From positions 60,369 through 124,368 of the forward strand of contig JBNGIS010020584.1 in the NCBI GenBank assembly GCA_049999725.1: a DNA stretch of 64,000 bases. The letters run 5' to 3'. Below, piece after piece: positions 1 through 11,565 of this stretch; position 1 is the stretch's first letter, and each line of letters begins with the position of its first letter. The DNA comes from Haplomitrium mnioides. Taxonomy: Eukaryota > Marchantiophyta > Haplomitriopsida > Calobryales. Made by a program: the position numbers and the translations under genes. Below the pieces are notes generated by a model. That model was given only the letters and a program-made list of their open reading frames with translations, ran no database searches and was not told where the DNA came from.

Positions 1-1602
1 AGTCGACCGATTAGCCTACCAGGTGAAAATTGATTGGCATGGTGCCCAGGGTACAGATGCACTTGAAGTTCCAGTCTAGGCTCATCTGGGAGTGAAAAGT
101 TTGCGGAGAGAGGAACACTGAAAAAAGAAGGGAAGGGAGGGTTTTATATCCACCTCGCTCATCCCAACATGAGCATTGTGGGACTACCTCCACATTGGGC
201 TGCAAAGGAGGCCAATTCACTCAAAGCGTGACAAGGGGAGCAGCAAGCAACTTTGATTCAATGGGGTTCCTCGCAAAATACAGCTGAGCATGGACTGCTT
301 TGACCTGAGCATCAATTGCTCAGATCTGGGCAATCAAACCACAAAGTGCGTAGCCCAAACAAAAATTGAGCATGAGTTGAGTGGAGGATCAAGGAGGCAG
401 CTCACTTGACGTGGGCCAGGCATATTACCAGCTTGATCGCCAGCGGAAAATGAGATGCAGTAGCCGAGGATCAAGCAAAGATCAATGCTTGTCGGTGATA
501 ACAGACCGCCATTGGTAGGTACCGGTTGAGCGTCACATAAAGGCAAGGGAGCCATCCATTGTAGTGAAATTGTTTGGGGGAGGATGGTGAGTGACACAGC
601 TAGATGGGTCAGGAAAGAAAATTAGCCCTCGCACCTAGTGTTGAATAGCGTGTAGCAAGGCTGAGGTCTCATTGTGAGGGACACTTACTGGGCAGACCAC
701 CAATACAGGAGGGGATTCTTGAAAATGTATCTTTGCTCTTGTAGAATAGTTATGAAGGCTTGCTAGTTTAGTTAGTTGCTACCCATTTTAGAGGAGTTGC
801 TATGATCTATCTCAACTCACTCCCTTATGTGACTATTATGGGCTTGTTGCATGTAGAGCATGATGCGCAACATACAAAGGCAGGCCATATGAGCATGTAC
901 ATGTAAGATTGCTGCATATAGGCGACTTCCCTGTCATGTTCTATTATAGTTGTACCCCTTTTGCAATACAGGTGCCCATTTATACCCAGCAAGTTGCAAT
1001 CTATATATATGAATGTAAGGCTCTCATTTTGGAAGCATCTTTAACTACAAACACTTCTTGCTTCGTGAGAAGTTTATGAACCACTTTTTTCTCTCTCCTA
1101 TCGACATTGAAGCAAGTCCAATGCTAGCTCTGAAGGTCAACCTCATGCACTCCATCCATTAGCCATCCTGCTTCTGTTACTAGTCAGATATCTGATGTTG
1201 TGTGCTAAGAGATATCTGATGTTGTGTGCTAAGTGCTATCTGGATGGAAATTCCTCAACCTTTCAGATGGACTCCCAAGTTTTTCTCTCTTTAGATCCCT
1301 CTTGAGACATTTAAGCTTGTGATAAGCAGCACTGAGCAGCGGACTCAATAGTAGTACATTTTTAAGATAACCAAAAAGGAAGTTGCATTTAGGCGATTCT
1401 ACTTCCATTGGTTGAAGTTTGTTGCATCCACTCAATTGAATAGGAGGGCAACTTGTATGTCAACTTAAGTTTCTCAACCTCTCCATTTAGGATAGCATCT
1501 CCTATATAGGTTGTAAGGCTCCTTAATGTATCCTTACTTGTTGTTGGACGGACATAGTCTAGGCTTCACCTTGGCCTTCAACAAATAATTTCCTTGGAGC
1601 AC
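1..1602. other. Unrecognised sequence left of G1 copy A
   Basis: No reading frame here is long or resembles a family I know; frames on both strands are short or full of stops. Around 995-1010 there is a TATATATATGAA stretch followed by a CTCTCATTTTGG context, which could be an LTR or plant promoter TATA region, and 700-720 has a purine-rich AATACAGGAGGGGA. Together these could mark the 3' end of an old LTR element, but I cannot find a partner LTR. A 24-bp direct repeat lies at 1186-1233. Confidence 0.3.
1186..1233. repeat. 24-bp direct repeat, two copies
   Basis: AGATATCTGATGTTGTG with the following GTGCTAAG occurs at 1186 and again at 1210, a perfect tandem duplication with period 24. It is probably a replication-slippage event in decayed noncoding DNA. 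Confidence 0.8.
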
Positions 1603-3749
1603 TGTCATGCCCCTCCTTCGGTCATTAACTCCCAAAGATGCCACTTTGGAAGAAGAGGGTGATAATGGGGTCAAAGGTCCTTTTATGAGATGGCCTCGGA
1701 ATCCAAATTATCACTTTCAGGTCTTAGCGAGCCTCAGCTTTGCTCTGCAAGCCAATCGGCTTATTGACAATTACTCTAACAAACAAACCCATACACTTCT
1801 ACACACAACCACCCAGCACACAACCTTTCGCTACTCAATAATTTACAACTCACAAAGGCTTCTTGCTTATGATATAAGCTCAAGACGCAAAATGTACAAT
1901 ACCAACGGGACGTTGACTACAGTTCTGTCCCGTTGTGAGTTGTTTTCTTTGGTCATAAGAATCTGCAATTCTAATCAACTACGAATCTAAAGTATACTTC
2001 TACTAATCTAGGAATCGACCGGGCTAGCTACTACAACACTTACACTTTACACTTCACCATGAGTCCATCTATTCTGAGTGACCTCAATGACACATGTATA
2101 GGCGCCATACAACAGAAATCGCCTAGCACCAATAGCAGATCAACACTCCAATATCACTTAACCCACACACCCTATCGAGATAGTTTTCCTACCTCCATCG
2201 CTAGAGGGTTTTGGATTTACTTCCACAAGATCCGAAGAGGTCAGATTAACTTCCCCCTCAAAAAGGCAGTCCTCTCCATTGCTCGCCAACCCACTCCACC
2301 CGTAACTTTGACTAGATCTTCCACGCATTGTGTGGGCACTAACGCAGCCACTCCTCTCTTAGCTCCACTTGAATTTTTAAACTGGCAGTGCCCTCTGAGC
2401 GTTCTTGGGATTGATGCTCTTGCACAGACCAATGCAGAGCTGACACCAAGAACCCCCCGTGGCTGCCTTTCACGAATTCCAGACTCAAGCGAGACAACTT
2501 ATACCCCCTAATTGTTTCCTCCTCATTTTGGCTTTCCCATCCCGACCCTTTCTTGGCTGTTCTTGTTTTTGCATCTCACGGTAGTAAGGAGGGCCACACG
2601 TGTTCACGATAATTTGGTGGTCCTTTCTTGGCATTTTGAGTGTAACTGTTTCTTGGTGCGACGGCACGTGTCCTGAGGATGCCAAAGATTAGCCCGATCC
2701 GGTGAACAGTTGATCTGACAAAGATAAGCTCTGCGCAAATTCTAATTCCGATGAAGACAAACTCGACGAAGATTAGAAAGAATGATCCGACAAAGGTAAG
2801 CTCAGCGCAGATCCGAAAGGATTACTCGATGAAATTGGGATGAGCGCAAGTCCAAACAGTTGATCTAACAAGGGTTAGCTCGGCTCAAATATGAAAGATT
2901 GACCCAATGAAGAGTAGATTGGCGCGAGTCCAAACAGTTGAAAGTAGACCCCGATCCTTGACGGCAAACCCTGATTAGAGCCAATAGCTCCAATAGTCAA
3001 CTTCGATGGTCAACTTTGATGATTGACTTCTTCCGATGGAGCGTCTTCCGTTGCTATCTTCCAAGTGGAAGTTGGATCGTCGCGCCCGACTGAAGGATTG
3101 TACCAAGGACAATCAACTCCGAAGTTTGACCCGACCCCATAAAAATGAACTACCTTGATGAAAGACAAACTTTGAAAGACTATAAACTTGTCTTGACCCT
3201 ACTCAAAATCCGTCAACATCCGATGAGTCTTAGCATCCTCTGACCCCTCTCTGGTGTTCTTGCTACCCTTTGAGGATCATTCAATTCATCTTTCTTCCTC
3301 ATTTCTTTTGATTCTGATTGTGCTAGGAGCGCCTGCCCTCCTTGCCATCGAGTTCTCCTACTACTCCAATTAATCAAGAATAAAAGACGTGGCTCCTTGC
3401 CTTGCCTTGTTCTCTTCTTCCATTGTCAAGTTATTGATTCCATCCGGCTCTTCCGATCTGTGTCTCTTGGCCCCGATTTTTCTCCTGTTGAGATCTCCCC
3501 TCCCTCAGCCGCCTTGCGAGTCCCTTCGTATTATCTCTAGAGAGTGTCCCATCTTTCCATCATCCAGGTTTTGATTTCTGCATTCCAAGGCCCATTTGAT
3601 TGGGTAGTTGAACAATCCCCTCTCCAGATTACTGATGTTGGATACTCTGATGCCTTTTGAATATCCTCACATCGAAATGCGGAGAAATGCTTTGATGATG
3701 CTTCTAAACTTACAAAATCTTAATTAGTCCCTTACTTCACCGATTGACA
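1603..3749 (-). repeat. 3' LTR of G1 copy A
   Basis: On the plus strand it runs from TGTCATGCCCCTCC to GATTGACA, giving TGTCAATC...ATGACA in element orientation. It aligns with the right LTR at 8060; for example, ATGAGTCCNTCTATTCT lies 456 nt from the left LTR's start and 455 nt from the right LTR's start. Relative to the right LTR it lacks about 240 bp near 2478. A polypurine tract abuts its inner end, which fixes the boundary. Confidence 0.85.
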
Positions 3750-3768
3750 TAACTCCCCTTTAAGTGTG
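3750..3768 (-). promoter_or_regulatory. Polypurine tract of copy A
   Basis: On the minus strand this reads CACACTTAAAGGGGAGTTA immediately before the 3' LTR terminus TGTCAATC. The AAAGGGGAG core is the plus-strand primer of reverse transcription. The same position is GAAGGGGGAGTTA in copy E and AAGGGAGCTA in copy C. Confidence 0.7.
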
Positions 3769-3954
3769 AAGTGACCCCACGAACACCCGTCCTCCATTGA
3801 TTGCTCTCCTTGTTGCTCCACGCACTATTGGTGTCTTTCAGCTAGATACAAAATTTACGAAACAAAACTAACAGTGTCTAAACACACTAACACAAACACC
3901 ACCCTCAAACTTGTGTCCCGATCTGAACTTCCTTAGCGAGTCGACATCAGACCC

Positions 3955-5449
3955 CCTCCATCCTCTTCCCTATTAACATACCTCTTTAGGTGATCGCAGT
4001 GTACCTTATTAGTGAATCTTTCCCCCTCCAAGGTCTCCATCTCTAGGGACCTGTTACTATGCAACTTCCATAGAACAAAGGGTCCCATCCATCTTGTGTG
4101 CAACTTCCCTAGAAAATGTACAAACCGACTGTTGCACTACAGCACCAGATCTCCCTCACAAATGTCCATTGACTTTAGCGTCTTGTCGTGTTGCCTCTTC
4201 TGCAACTTTTGTTAGTGTTCTATGTGCTTCTGAGCTTGTTGTTGAGTTTCCTCCAAATCCTCTAGCTCGTACAGTCTCTCCCTCTTGCTTTGGCCCTCTA
4301 CCATTCTCCCCTCCTCCAACAACCTTCTTGTTGGTACCTCGAACTCCACTAGTACTAGTGTGTGTTGTCCAAAGACAAGAAAATAAGAATAGTGGCTCAT
4401 TGTGGTCTTGAATGCCAAGTTATAACCATGTGTTGTTGTCAGCAGTTTGAGATCCCAGTCGGCCTTGATTGCTGACACCGTCTTGCTGAGGATTTGTCCA
4501 TGATCCCATTCCCCGTCTGTGTCAGCCTATTGGCTTTCAGATGATTCACTATGGTGTGGCGGTGCTTGATCAGGTATCTCATTGTTAAATCTTTGATCAC
4601 TTGATTGATGAAGTGCGTACCCTGGTCACTAACCAATTCCAGTGGTGGCCCAAATTTGCAAAACATCTGCCTAGATAGGAAGGCTGCCACTATTTTTGCA
4701 TCGTCCCTTCAGGTGGCTCTTGCCTCAACCCAATTGATGGCGTAGTTGGTGGCCAGATTAATGTATCTGCTTCCTTCTCAGATTGATGGCGGGATCTGCC
4801 CGATAAAATCTGTGCCCCATTTCTCAAACAGTCTCAACCGAATGATCAAAACTAATGGGCGATGCTGGTTGGCCGCTAGTCTCCCCGTTCTTTGACAGAG
4901 ATAGCACCTCTTTACAAAGAAGTGTACATCCTTGTGCAAAGTTGGCCACTTGTATCTTGCACCCAACACATTCCTTACTAAAGTATTGGTTGCGAAGTTG
5001 CCCTCCACTTCGTCTCTATGCAAGGTCTATATCACCACTATGGCTTGGTCCCGTTCCAGACACCTTTTGATCATACCATCAAGACCTCGCTTGTGGAACA
5101 CTCCCTTCACTATGAGATATGGGATCATTCTTCAGAGAAATACTGCTGCTTTATCTCTGTTGTTGCTCTTTGGTATTTGTGCCGAAGGGAGAAATTTGAT
5201 GATGTCGGCATACTCCGTTGGCTTCCCTGTTATGACTTCGAACAGACCCTCATCTGTTAAAGTGTCATCCACCTCCTCTTTGTTGATTGGTCCATCCACC
5301 CAAGAGAAGAAATCATCATTGTAGTGCTTCTTCCCTAGTTTGATACGCATCTCGAAATTAAATTCTTGCAAGAGAAGCACCCACCTTGCAATCCTCCAAT
5401 GCATGCTCCCTTCCTTTTCCAATGTTGGCAACTCCAACCCTTTGTGCAC
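3955..5449 (-). pseudogene. Copy A pol remnant: RNase H tail and integrase
   Basis: Reading leftward, the first part (5449-5132) contains IARWVLLLQEFNFEMRIKLG, the stretch just after the RNase H domain in copies C and E. The integrase zinc-binding region follows at 5023-4778 (HRDEVEGNF, WPTLHKDVH, CYLCQRTGR). The catalytic core has TDFIGQI at about 4800 and LVSDQGTHFIN at 4640-4610, carrying the first two catalytic Asp. The C-terminal part has WDLKLLTTTHGYN and a WMGPFVLWKLH motif near 4100. Several stops and frame changes separate the pieces, so it is not translatable as one protein. RT and the catalytic RNase H residues are absent. Confidence 0.82.
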
Positions 5450-5557
5450 CTAATGGGTCACCTCGGTCCTTTGGTCGTTTTCCGCTTGCCGGTTGTCTAG
5501 ACTTTGTCTAGACTCTCTTTCACTCTAGTCTCGGTAGCCTCACCATTCACGAAAGCT

Positions 5558-6330
5558 TCAGTGGGCTCTCTTATGTCGGGTTCTGCCACCATGCTCCTCC
5601 TTAGCTCTATCTAGTTGATTGCCACCACCCCTTCTCCCGACAAATCTTCCTCTATGGTTTCGTTGACCATTTGGATCCCAATAGTAGTACTCTGATTCCT
5701 CCTCCTCTTCTGACCACTCAATGTCATACTCTTCATCCGCTTGCATCTCTTCTAAACGCGACAGCGATCTATAGTGAACCACCATTGTTTCAGGGCCGAA
5801 TTTCCCCAATCGTGGAGGACTCGGGATCCATAAAGCCAAGGCCTTCCGATCAGTATTGGGTATGTAGAGGCTTGGACCAGACGCATCACAAGATAGTTTA
5901 GTTTAAATTCCTTGCCTATGATGAAGGTGGGTACCCGCAATAGGGAGCCTTAGGGTTTGACCCATGATCCATCAGCTAACCTCATGATCCGAGCGGTGGG
6001 TTGGAACTCCTTGAATCCTTGCTTTTGTGTTGTCTCCTCAACCATAATGTTGATACCTACCTCTCCGTCTACGTGTACTAGTGACAATGTACATCCCGCG
6101 ATCTAGATGTCAATTTTTGGAGCGCCCTTGTCTTCGCATACTAGTTGCAAGTCACTTTGAGCTCCTACTCAAGGCGACCTCCTCCTTCTCTTGGCTCCCA
6201 TCAACAACTCCTTTAGTTGCCTTCTATACAAAAGGTTATCTTTGATCAGCTGCCCTACTATAGTTGTGGCTGGGCAGTCTCTCACATTCGTTTGGATGTT
6301 GTAGGGAGGTGGTTTCATTGCCTCTTCCTT
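5558..6330 (-). pseudogene. Copy A retropepsin domain and acidic linker
   Basis: The minus-strand frames give the G1 protease region: a motif reading HVDGEVGINIMVEET at about 6085-6040 where copy E has PIDEGARVNIM, then VPTFIIGKEFKLNYLVMRL (5935-5880), ILIGRPWLYG, and an acidic linker EYDIEWSEEEEESEYYYW (about 5725-5670). Aspartic protease function is inferred from position and the D-G-x-x-hydrophobic-N-I-M pattern. The usual D-x-G-A is degenerate. The reading frame changes within the domain, so it is broken. Confidence 0.75.
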
Positions 6331-7845
6331 GGTTGCTACCGTCGTCTATGCTCCTTTGGGTTCCTCTTGTTGTTTTTGGACCTCTTTCATGGTCTCAATT
6401 GTTGCCTCCTTCTCTTCTGTTGCATTCAACACCTCTAGTTGCTTCCTCACATTTTCCCACTACTTGGGGTAAAACCATTTGGGATTATCTCACTTGTAAT
6501 CCATATCGCTGCATGATGAAGACCCTTGAGCTGACCCCTTCTTAATCATCCGCTCAATCCTACGCTAGTTCTTTTTTTGGAACTTGGCTCCGAATCGAGT
6601 CACCACTCTATAGCAATCTTCGGGTGTTGGGATCTCCTAACCTAGCAGCTCATCTTCCTCCCTCTCTTTCTCATGCTTGTCTGCCATATACCATGATGGT
6701 CATTTGAGGTAGTCCAGTTGTAGCTCACCCACTTCCTTGTCCCATGCTCATGCATGTAGGCCTTCCAAGCATTGTGCGAGGCCCCCCACGAATCTGATAT
6801 ACCGTCTCTCGGGCCTCATCTAGCACATATTCAACTTCTTCACGCATGAAGTCATGTGCCTCCTCTCTCACATAATTGACAGTGTTGGCCTCCGAAGGGC
6901 ATTCTTGAGGAGAGTGGCCATGCTTGTTACACCTTATGCACCACACTCCTCCTTGTCTGGTTGGGAGCGAGCGACCCTCCGATTTGATTCTTGCAAGGAG
7001 TTGGTTCATGGCCTCCATCTTGGCACTTAGTTCACCCATCTGATTCTTCCCCCCTTGCTTTTTGCTAGATTTAGGCTCGACTTTCTTTGATTTCCTCTTT
7101 TTGACCTCTCTTTAGAGATGGGACTCACAATCCTTGGGATCCTTCTTTTTCTTTTGCTCCTTCCTTCTTCTCTTTTTTCATGAAGATCGGTCCTCCTCTG
7201 AGCTGTTGCTATCCGAGTCATCCTTGCTCTCAGAGGTGGATGCGAAGCTTTCGTCCGTCTCCTCTTCGCTACTTGAAGTGTCGGAAGATTCCTCTGACTC
7301 ATACTTGGCTCTCGTTTTCCTTCGCATGCTGGTGATCGCAGCTTTGACGTGAGATTGCACCGCATTCATTGCCTCCTCAAGGTCTGAGGGTCTGTATGCC
7401 TTACCCATGTCCCTATCTCTCTAGGCAGGGCTTCGAGGAAGCACCATGTCAACATCCCATCGGTGGCTGGTGGATTTAGCTTCCAAGACACTTTCTTGAA
7501 TCTTTGTAGGAATCTCCTCATAGATTCCTTCCTCTTCATTCTAAGCTGACCCATCTAGATTAATGCTTCTATCTCTTCTCCATATCCTTAGAATTCTGTT
7601 ACGAATGCGGCCTGGAAAGCTCCCCAATCCCTCTTGATATTTTCCGGCAAATCCTTGTACTAGGGTTGTGCCGCTCCCTTCAATGTTGTTGGGAAGATAC
7701 CGATTTTCATGTGGCTCTTTCCATTTGCCAATGTGGCATTCTCCATGTCATCTAGCCAAGCATTAGAGTCATCCTTAGATCGTCTTTAAAATGACTTGCA
7801 CTTGAACCAAACTCGCAATCTGGAAGTAGGCATTGGGTTGGCCAT
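6331..7845 (-). pseudogene. Copy A gag, one zinc knuckle retained
   Basis: The start is ATG at 7845, about 185 nt after the PBS, matching copies C and D. The capsid-like part contains YKDLPENIKRDWGAFQAAFV (about 7670-7600), then GQLRMKRKESMRRFLQRFK (7551-7495), PPATDGML and LEALPREIGTWVR. An acidic/serine-rich linker follows at 7330-7178 (KYESEESSDTSSSEEETDES). One CCHC zinc knuckle, CIRCNKHGHSPQEC, is at 6940-6895. The second and third knuckles seen in C, D and E are missing near 6725, a local deletion. The downstream PTPEDCYRVVTR segment (about 6620) is kept. Stops and frameshifts interrupt the frame. Confidence 0.82.
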
Positions 7846-8030
7846 TACAACGCCATACAAGGACAACTCTACCCACAAGTCAACACCCCTCTCCACTCTG
7901 CGTGGGGCTAGCTCACAACAAGATGCATGTTTCTCCTCGCTTTTCAACCTTTTACCGACATGACCGTAGGGGGTCCTTTCTGCACAAAATAATAACTTGG
8001 TCTCAGGTTTGTCTTAGGCTTGTATGAATC

Positions 8031-8051
8031 TTTGCCATCCTTCTAGTGCCA
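8031..8051 (-). promoter_or_regulatory. Primer-binding site of copy A
   Basis: On the minus strand, TGGCACTAGAAGGATGGC begins 8 nt inside the 5' LTR end. Copy C has TGGAGCTAGAAGGAGGGC, D has TTGCGCTAGAAGGAGGGC and B has TGACGCTAGAAGAAGGGA at the same place. It is not the initiator-Met site TGGTATCAGAGC. I cannot name the primer tRNA. Confidence 0.65.
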
Positions 8052-8059
8052 AAAATTTA

Positions 8060-10012
8060 TGTCACGCCTCTCCTTTGGTCCTTAACTCCCAAAGATGCCA
8101 ATTTGGACGGAGAGGTTGACAATGGGGTCATAGGTCCTTTATGAGATGGCCCCGGAAACCAAATAATCACTTTCAGGTCTTAGCAAACCTCAGCTTTGCT
8201 CTACAAGCCTATCAACTTATCCACAATCACCTTGACAAACTAACTCGCACACTTGTACACACAACCACCTAGCACACAACCTTTTGCTACTCAATACTTT
8301 ACAGATGACAAAGGCTTCTTGCTTATGATATAAGCTCAAGACGCAAAATATACAATACCAAGAAGATGGAGACTACAATTCTATCTCATTGCTAGTTGTT
8401 TACTTTGGTCATAACAATCTACAATTCTAATCAACTACGAATCTAAAGTATTCTTCTACTAATCTAGGAATCAATAGAGCTAGCTACTACAGCACTCACG
8501 CTCTACACTTCACCATGAGTCCCTCTATTCTAAGTGACCTCAATGACACATGTACATGCGCCAAAAACAGAAATCGCCTAGCACCAATAGCAGATCAACA
8601 CTCCCACATCACCCAACTCACACACCCTATCTAGATAGTTTTCCCACATCCATCGCTAGAGGGTCTTGGATTTACTTCCACAAGATTGGTAGAAGTCAGA
8701 TTAACTTCCCCCTTAGAAAGACAATCCTCTCGACTACTAGCCAACCCACTCCACCCATGACTTCGACTGGATCTTCAATGCTGTGCGCGAGCACTAACGC
8801 GGCCACTCCTCTCTTAGCTCCACTTGATTGTTTAAACTTGCAGCGCCCTCTGAGCATTCTTGGGATTGATGCTACTACACAGACCAAGGTTGAGATGACA
8901 CCAAGACCCCCATTTGGTTGTCTCTCACGAATTCCAAGCCAAAGGAATCCTCTTCTGTTTCAAGTATCGATCCACCTTTGAATGCTAGCTTGCCTTCAAG
9001 AATGAGTACACCTGGACTGCTTAAACCTCTAAAGCCTTATGCCAGTGATTCTCATCGCCCCTTCTGTCCATCTCCACCCTTGATAGCCCTCCCGCATGAG
9101 TTCACTCATCTCAAGTGAAACGTCACTAGAACTCCCTCCCATGTCTTTGTTCCTTGTACAAGATAATCAACCCATCATGTGTTGAAGCAAGAAAATTTAT
9201 ACCCCCTACTTGTTTCCCCTCGATCTTGGCTTTCCATCCTGACCCTTTCTTGGCTGTTCTTGTTTTTGCATCTCACAGTAGTAAGGAGGGCCACACCTGT
9301 TCACGATAATTTGGTGGTCCTTTCTTGGCTCTTGAGTGGAACAATTTCTTAGTATGAAAACACCTGTTCGGAGGATGCCAAAGATTAGCTAGATTCGATA
9401 AAGACAAACTCGATGCACATCAAAAAGGATTAATCGATGAAGATGGGATCGGCGCAAGTCCGAATAGTTGATTAGATAGAGGTAAGCTCGGTGCAGATTC
9501 GAAAGAATGACCCGATAAGATGGGATCGACGCAAGTCCAATCAGTTGAAAGAAAACCCCGATCCTTGACAACAGAACACGATTAGCGCTGACAGCTCCGA
9601 TGGTCAACTTCAATAGTCAACTTCGATGATTGACTCCTTCCGATGGAGCGCCACCCGTCTTCCAAGTGGAAGTTGGACCACCACACTCGATCGAAGGATC
9701 AGACCAAGGACAATCAACTCCAAAGTTTGACCCGACCCGATAGAACCGACCAAAACTTGGATAAAAGAAAAACTTCAGAAGACAGAAAACTTGTTGGGTC
9801 CCTGATCAAGCCCATTAGCATCCAATGAGTTTGTGCGTTCTTTGACTCCTACAATATTGTTGATGCTCTTTGATGGTCGTTGCATTCTTCTTTCTTCCTC
9901 ATTCCTTTCAACTCTGATTGTGTTGGGAGCGCCTTCCCTCCTTCTTGCCATCAAGTCCAACAATTACTCCGACTAGTCAAGAATAAAAAACGTAACTCGC
10001 TGCCTTGCCTTT
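8060..10012 (-). repeat. 5' LTR of G1 copy A, truncated
   Basis: It begins TGTCACGCCTCTCC on the plus strand, the inner LTR end. It matches the 1603-3749 LTR along its length, including the TATACCCCCTA-NTTGTTTCC block (2500/9190) and GAATAAAA-ACGT (3380/9980). Similarity stops at 10012, where a plus-oriented LTR of the same family begins. About 370 bp of the outer end are missing. Confidence 0.82.
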
Positions 10013-11565
10013 TGTCACTTAGTGACATGGGGCACTAAGAAAGAATTCATGAGAACGGAGGTGGCATTGGAACAATTTCTCTCTTGTAAGTGTCAAAGTA
10101 CCTTGGAAGCAGCAGATCGACTCCAATCAGTGAGCATGAGCGGATCGTCGGGATCTGTGGAGTGGATCAGGATTGTTTTGAAAGGAGAAAATGGAGCTGT
10201 GTTAGCCAGCGAGTGGGGGAGCACCACTAAAATTTGACGGATGGGGAAGAGAGTCTGTAAGTATCATTGGGATGCACGAATCGAGGCCCTAGCAGGGAGG
10301 AACAGAGCACTCACCAGAGGCAAGCAGTCGAGAAGAGGAAGGGAGGGCAATCTTGAGGAAGAAGCAAGAACTAGAAGAGGAGGAGCTGAGACGCAAGGCG
10401 GAGATCGAAGAGCGCTAACGTGTGAGGTGAACCACAAACAAGGCAAGACCGCAACGCAAGCTTTAAGATGGTGCGCACTAGAAGCAAAAATCAAGAAAAG
10501 GAAGGAGGGGGCCAGGGCCTTTGTAAGCAATGACTACGCCAAGGATTTGGCGACGCTCCGATCCCTTAGGCGTTAACTGGTTCTACTAGGGTTCGCAACC
10601 AATTCCTTCACAGATCAATAGGCTTTTGCGAAAACGTGGCGTCCTGGGGAGTGGCCAAGGAGATTCAACGGAGAAGTGGCAGGCGCAAGGTGTCCGTGGG
10701 CCTTTGCTGAAACATGGCGACCTGAGGAGTTCCCAACGAGATTCAGCGGAGATGTGGAGGGCGCAGGGTGTCTGCGGGCCTTTGCGGAAATGTGGCATCC
10801 TCAGGAGTGCCCAAGGAGATTTAGCAGAGACGTGGTGGGCGCAAGGTGTCCGCAGGCCTTTGCAGAAACGTGGTGTCATGGGAGGAGCCCGTTGGATCCT
10901 TCTGGTCAGAGAGAGGTCAACCACAGACGAAGGTCAACACGATGGTCAAGTTTTCCTATTGAAAATGGCGCTCCCTCGGAAACGTAGTGTCCTTGGAGGT
11001 GTCTGGGGGATTCAACGGACACGTGGCACTTCAAAGGAGCCCGTTGGATTCTTCGGAACCAAGTCAACGTGGTGGTCCACCTTCCCTGTTGAAAACGGCA
11101 TCAAACGACGCTCCCTCGGAGGTGTTTGGGAGATTCAGTGGACACGTGGCACTTCGGAGGAGCTTGTTGGATTCTTTGGAACCAAGTCAATGTGGTGGTC
11201 CACCTTCTCCGATGAAAACGGTGTTGGACGACGCGACCTCGGAAACGTGGCGCTTTGGAGGTGCCCGTTGGACCCTTCGGGTCAGAGAGAGGTCAACCAC
11301 GAACGAAGGTAAGCGCGGTGGTCCACCTTTCTTGTTGAAAACAGCGTCGGACGGCGCTCCCTCGAAAACGTGGTGCTTCGGAGGAGCCTATTGGATCTTT
11401 TAGGTCAGAGAGAGGTCAACCACATACGAAGGTTAGTGCGGCAGTCAACCTTCCCTGTTGAAAACGGCGTCGGATGGTGGCCATGGAGGAAAAGTCAACG
11501 ACGGACCCTCGATTCTGTTGGAATCTTTAGAACTTTGTTCCGTGGGATTCTTCATACTATCTAAA
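10013..11565 (+). repeat. G1 LTR fragment H, opposite orientation
   Basis: It starts TGTCACTTAGTGACATGGGGC, which aligns with the start of the copy E 3' LTR at 48830. Further matches are CTCTTGTAAGTGTNAAAGT and TTGGAAGCAGCAGAT. It contains GC-rich repeats of roughly 100-150 bp from about 10880 to 11500. Similarity to the E LTR runs out near 11565, so the inner end of the LTR is missing. Long open frames here (for example 10626-11312) run through repeat units and are not gene-like. Confidence 0.75.
10880..11500 (+). repeat. Degenerate tandem repeats inside LTR fragment H
   Basis: The phrase GCCCGTTGGATCCTTC-GG and variants recurs near 10887, 11039, 11162, 11263 and 11396. Each is followed by a GTCAACCACGAACGAAGGTC-like or AACCAAGTCAACGTGGTGG-like segment and GTTGAAAACGGCGTCGGACG. 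Spacings run from about 101 to 152 bp. Related repeats occur in the LTRs of E, L and D. Confidence 0.75.

Larger units (their letters stand above)
1603..10012 (-). mobile_element. G1 gypsy copy A, internally deleted LTR retrotransposon
   Basis: This is a minus-strand Ty3/gypsy element. From right to left it has a truncated 5' LTR (8060-10012), an 8-nt spacer, PBS (8031-8051), gag (start 7845), protease, the end of RNase H, integrase, a polypurine tract (3750-3768) and a 3' LTR (1603-3749). RT and most of RNase H are missing between about 5450 and 5558, where copy E has about 1.3 kb more sequence. The two LTRs align over their first 450 bp with near-equal offsets but differ at many sites, so the insertion is old. 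The outer end of the 5' LTR is cut at 10012 by an oppositely oriented LTR, so no target duplication can be read. Confidence 0.88.

Noticed and set aside
1-600. Possible C-terminal end of another integrase or chromovirus polyprotein
   Set aside because: A phrase like VDRLAYQVKIDWHGA at the left edge is suggestive, but no further motif follows in any frame.
4012-5324. Several plus-strand open frames of 70-130 codons
   Set aside because: They are shadows of the minus-strand integrase of copy A, where WPTLHKDVH, LVSDQGTHFIN and related motifs are found.
8031-8051. tRNA gene candidate at the CTAGAAGGAGGGC motif
   Set aside because: No cloverleaf can be drawn around it. The position directly inside the LTR makes it a primer-binding site.
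10626-11312. Long plus-strand open frame (228 codons) suggesting a gene
   Set aside because: It runs through the degenerate GC-rich tandem repeats of an LTR; neighbouring frames are open as well, and no domain is present.
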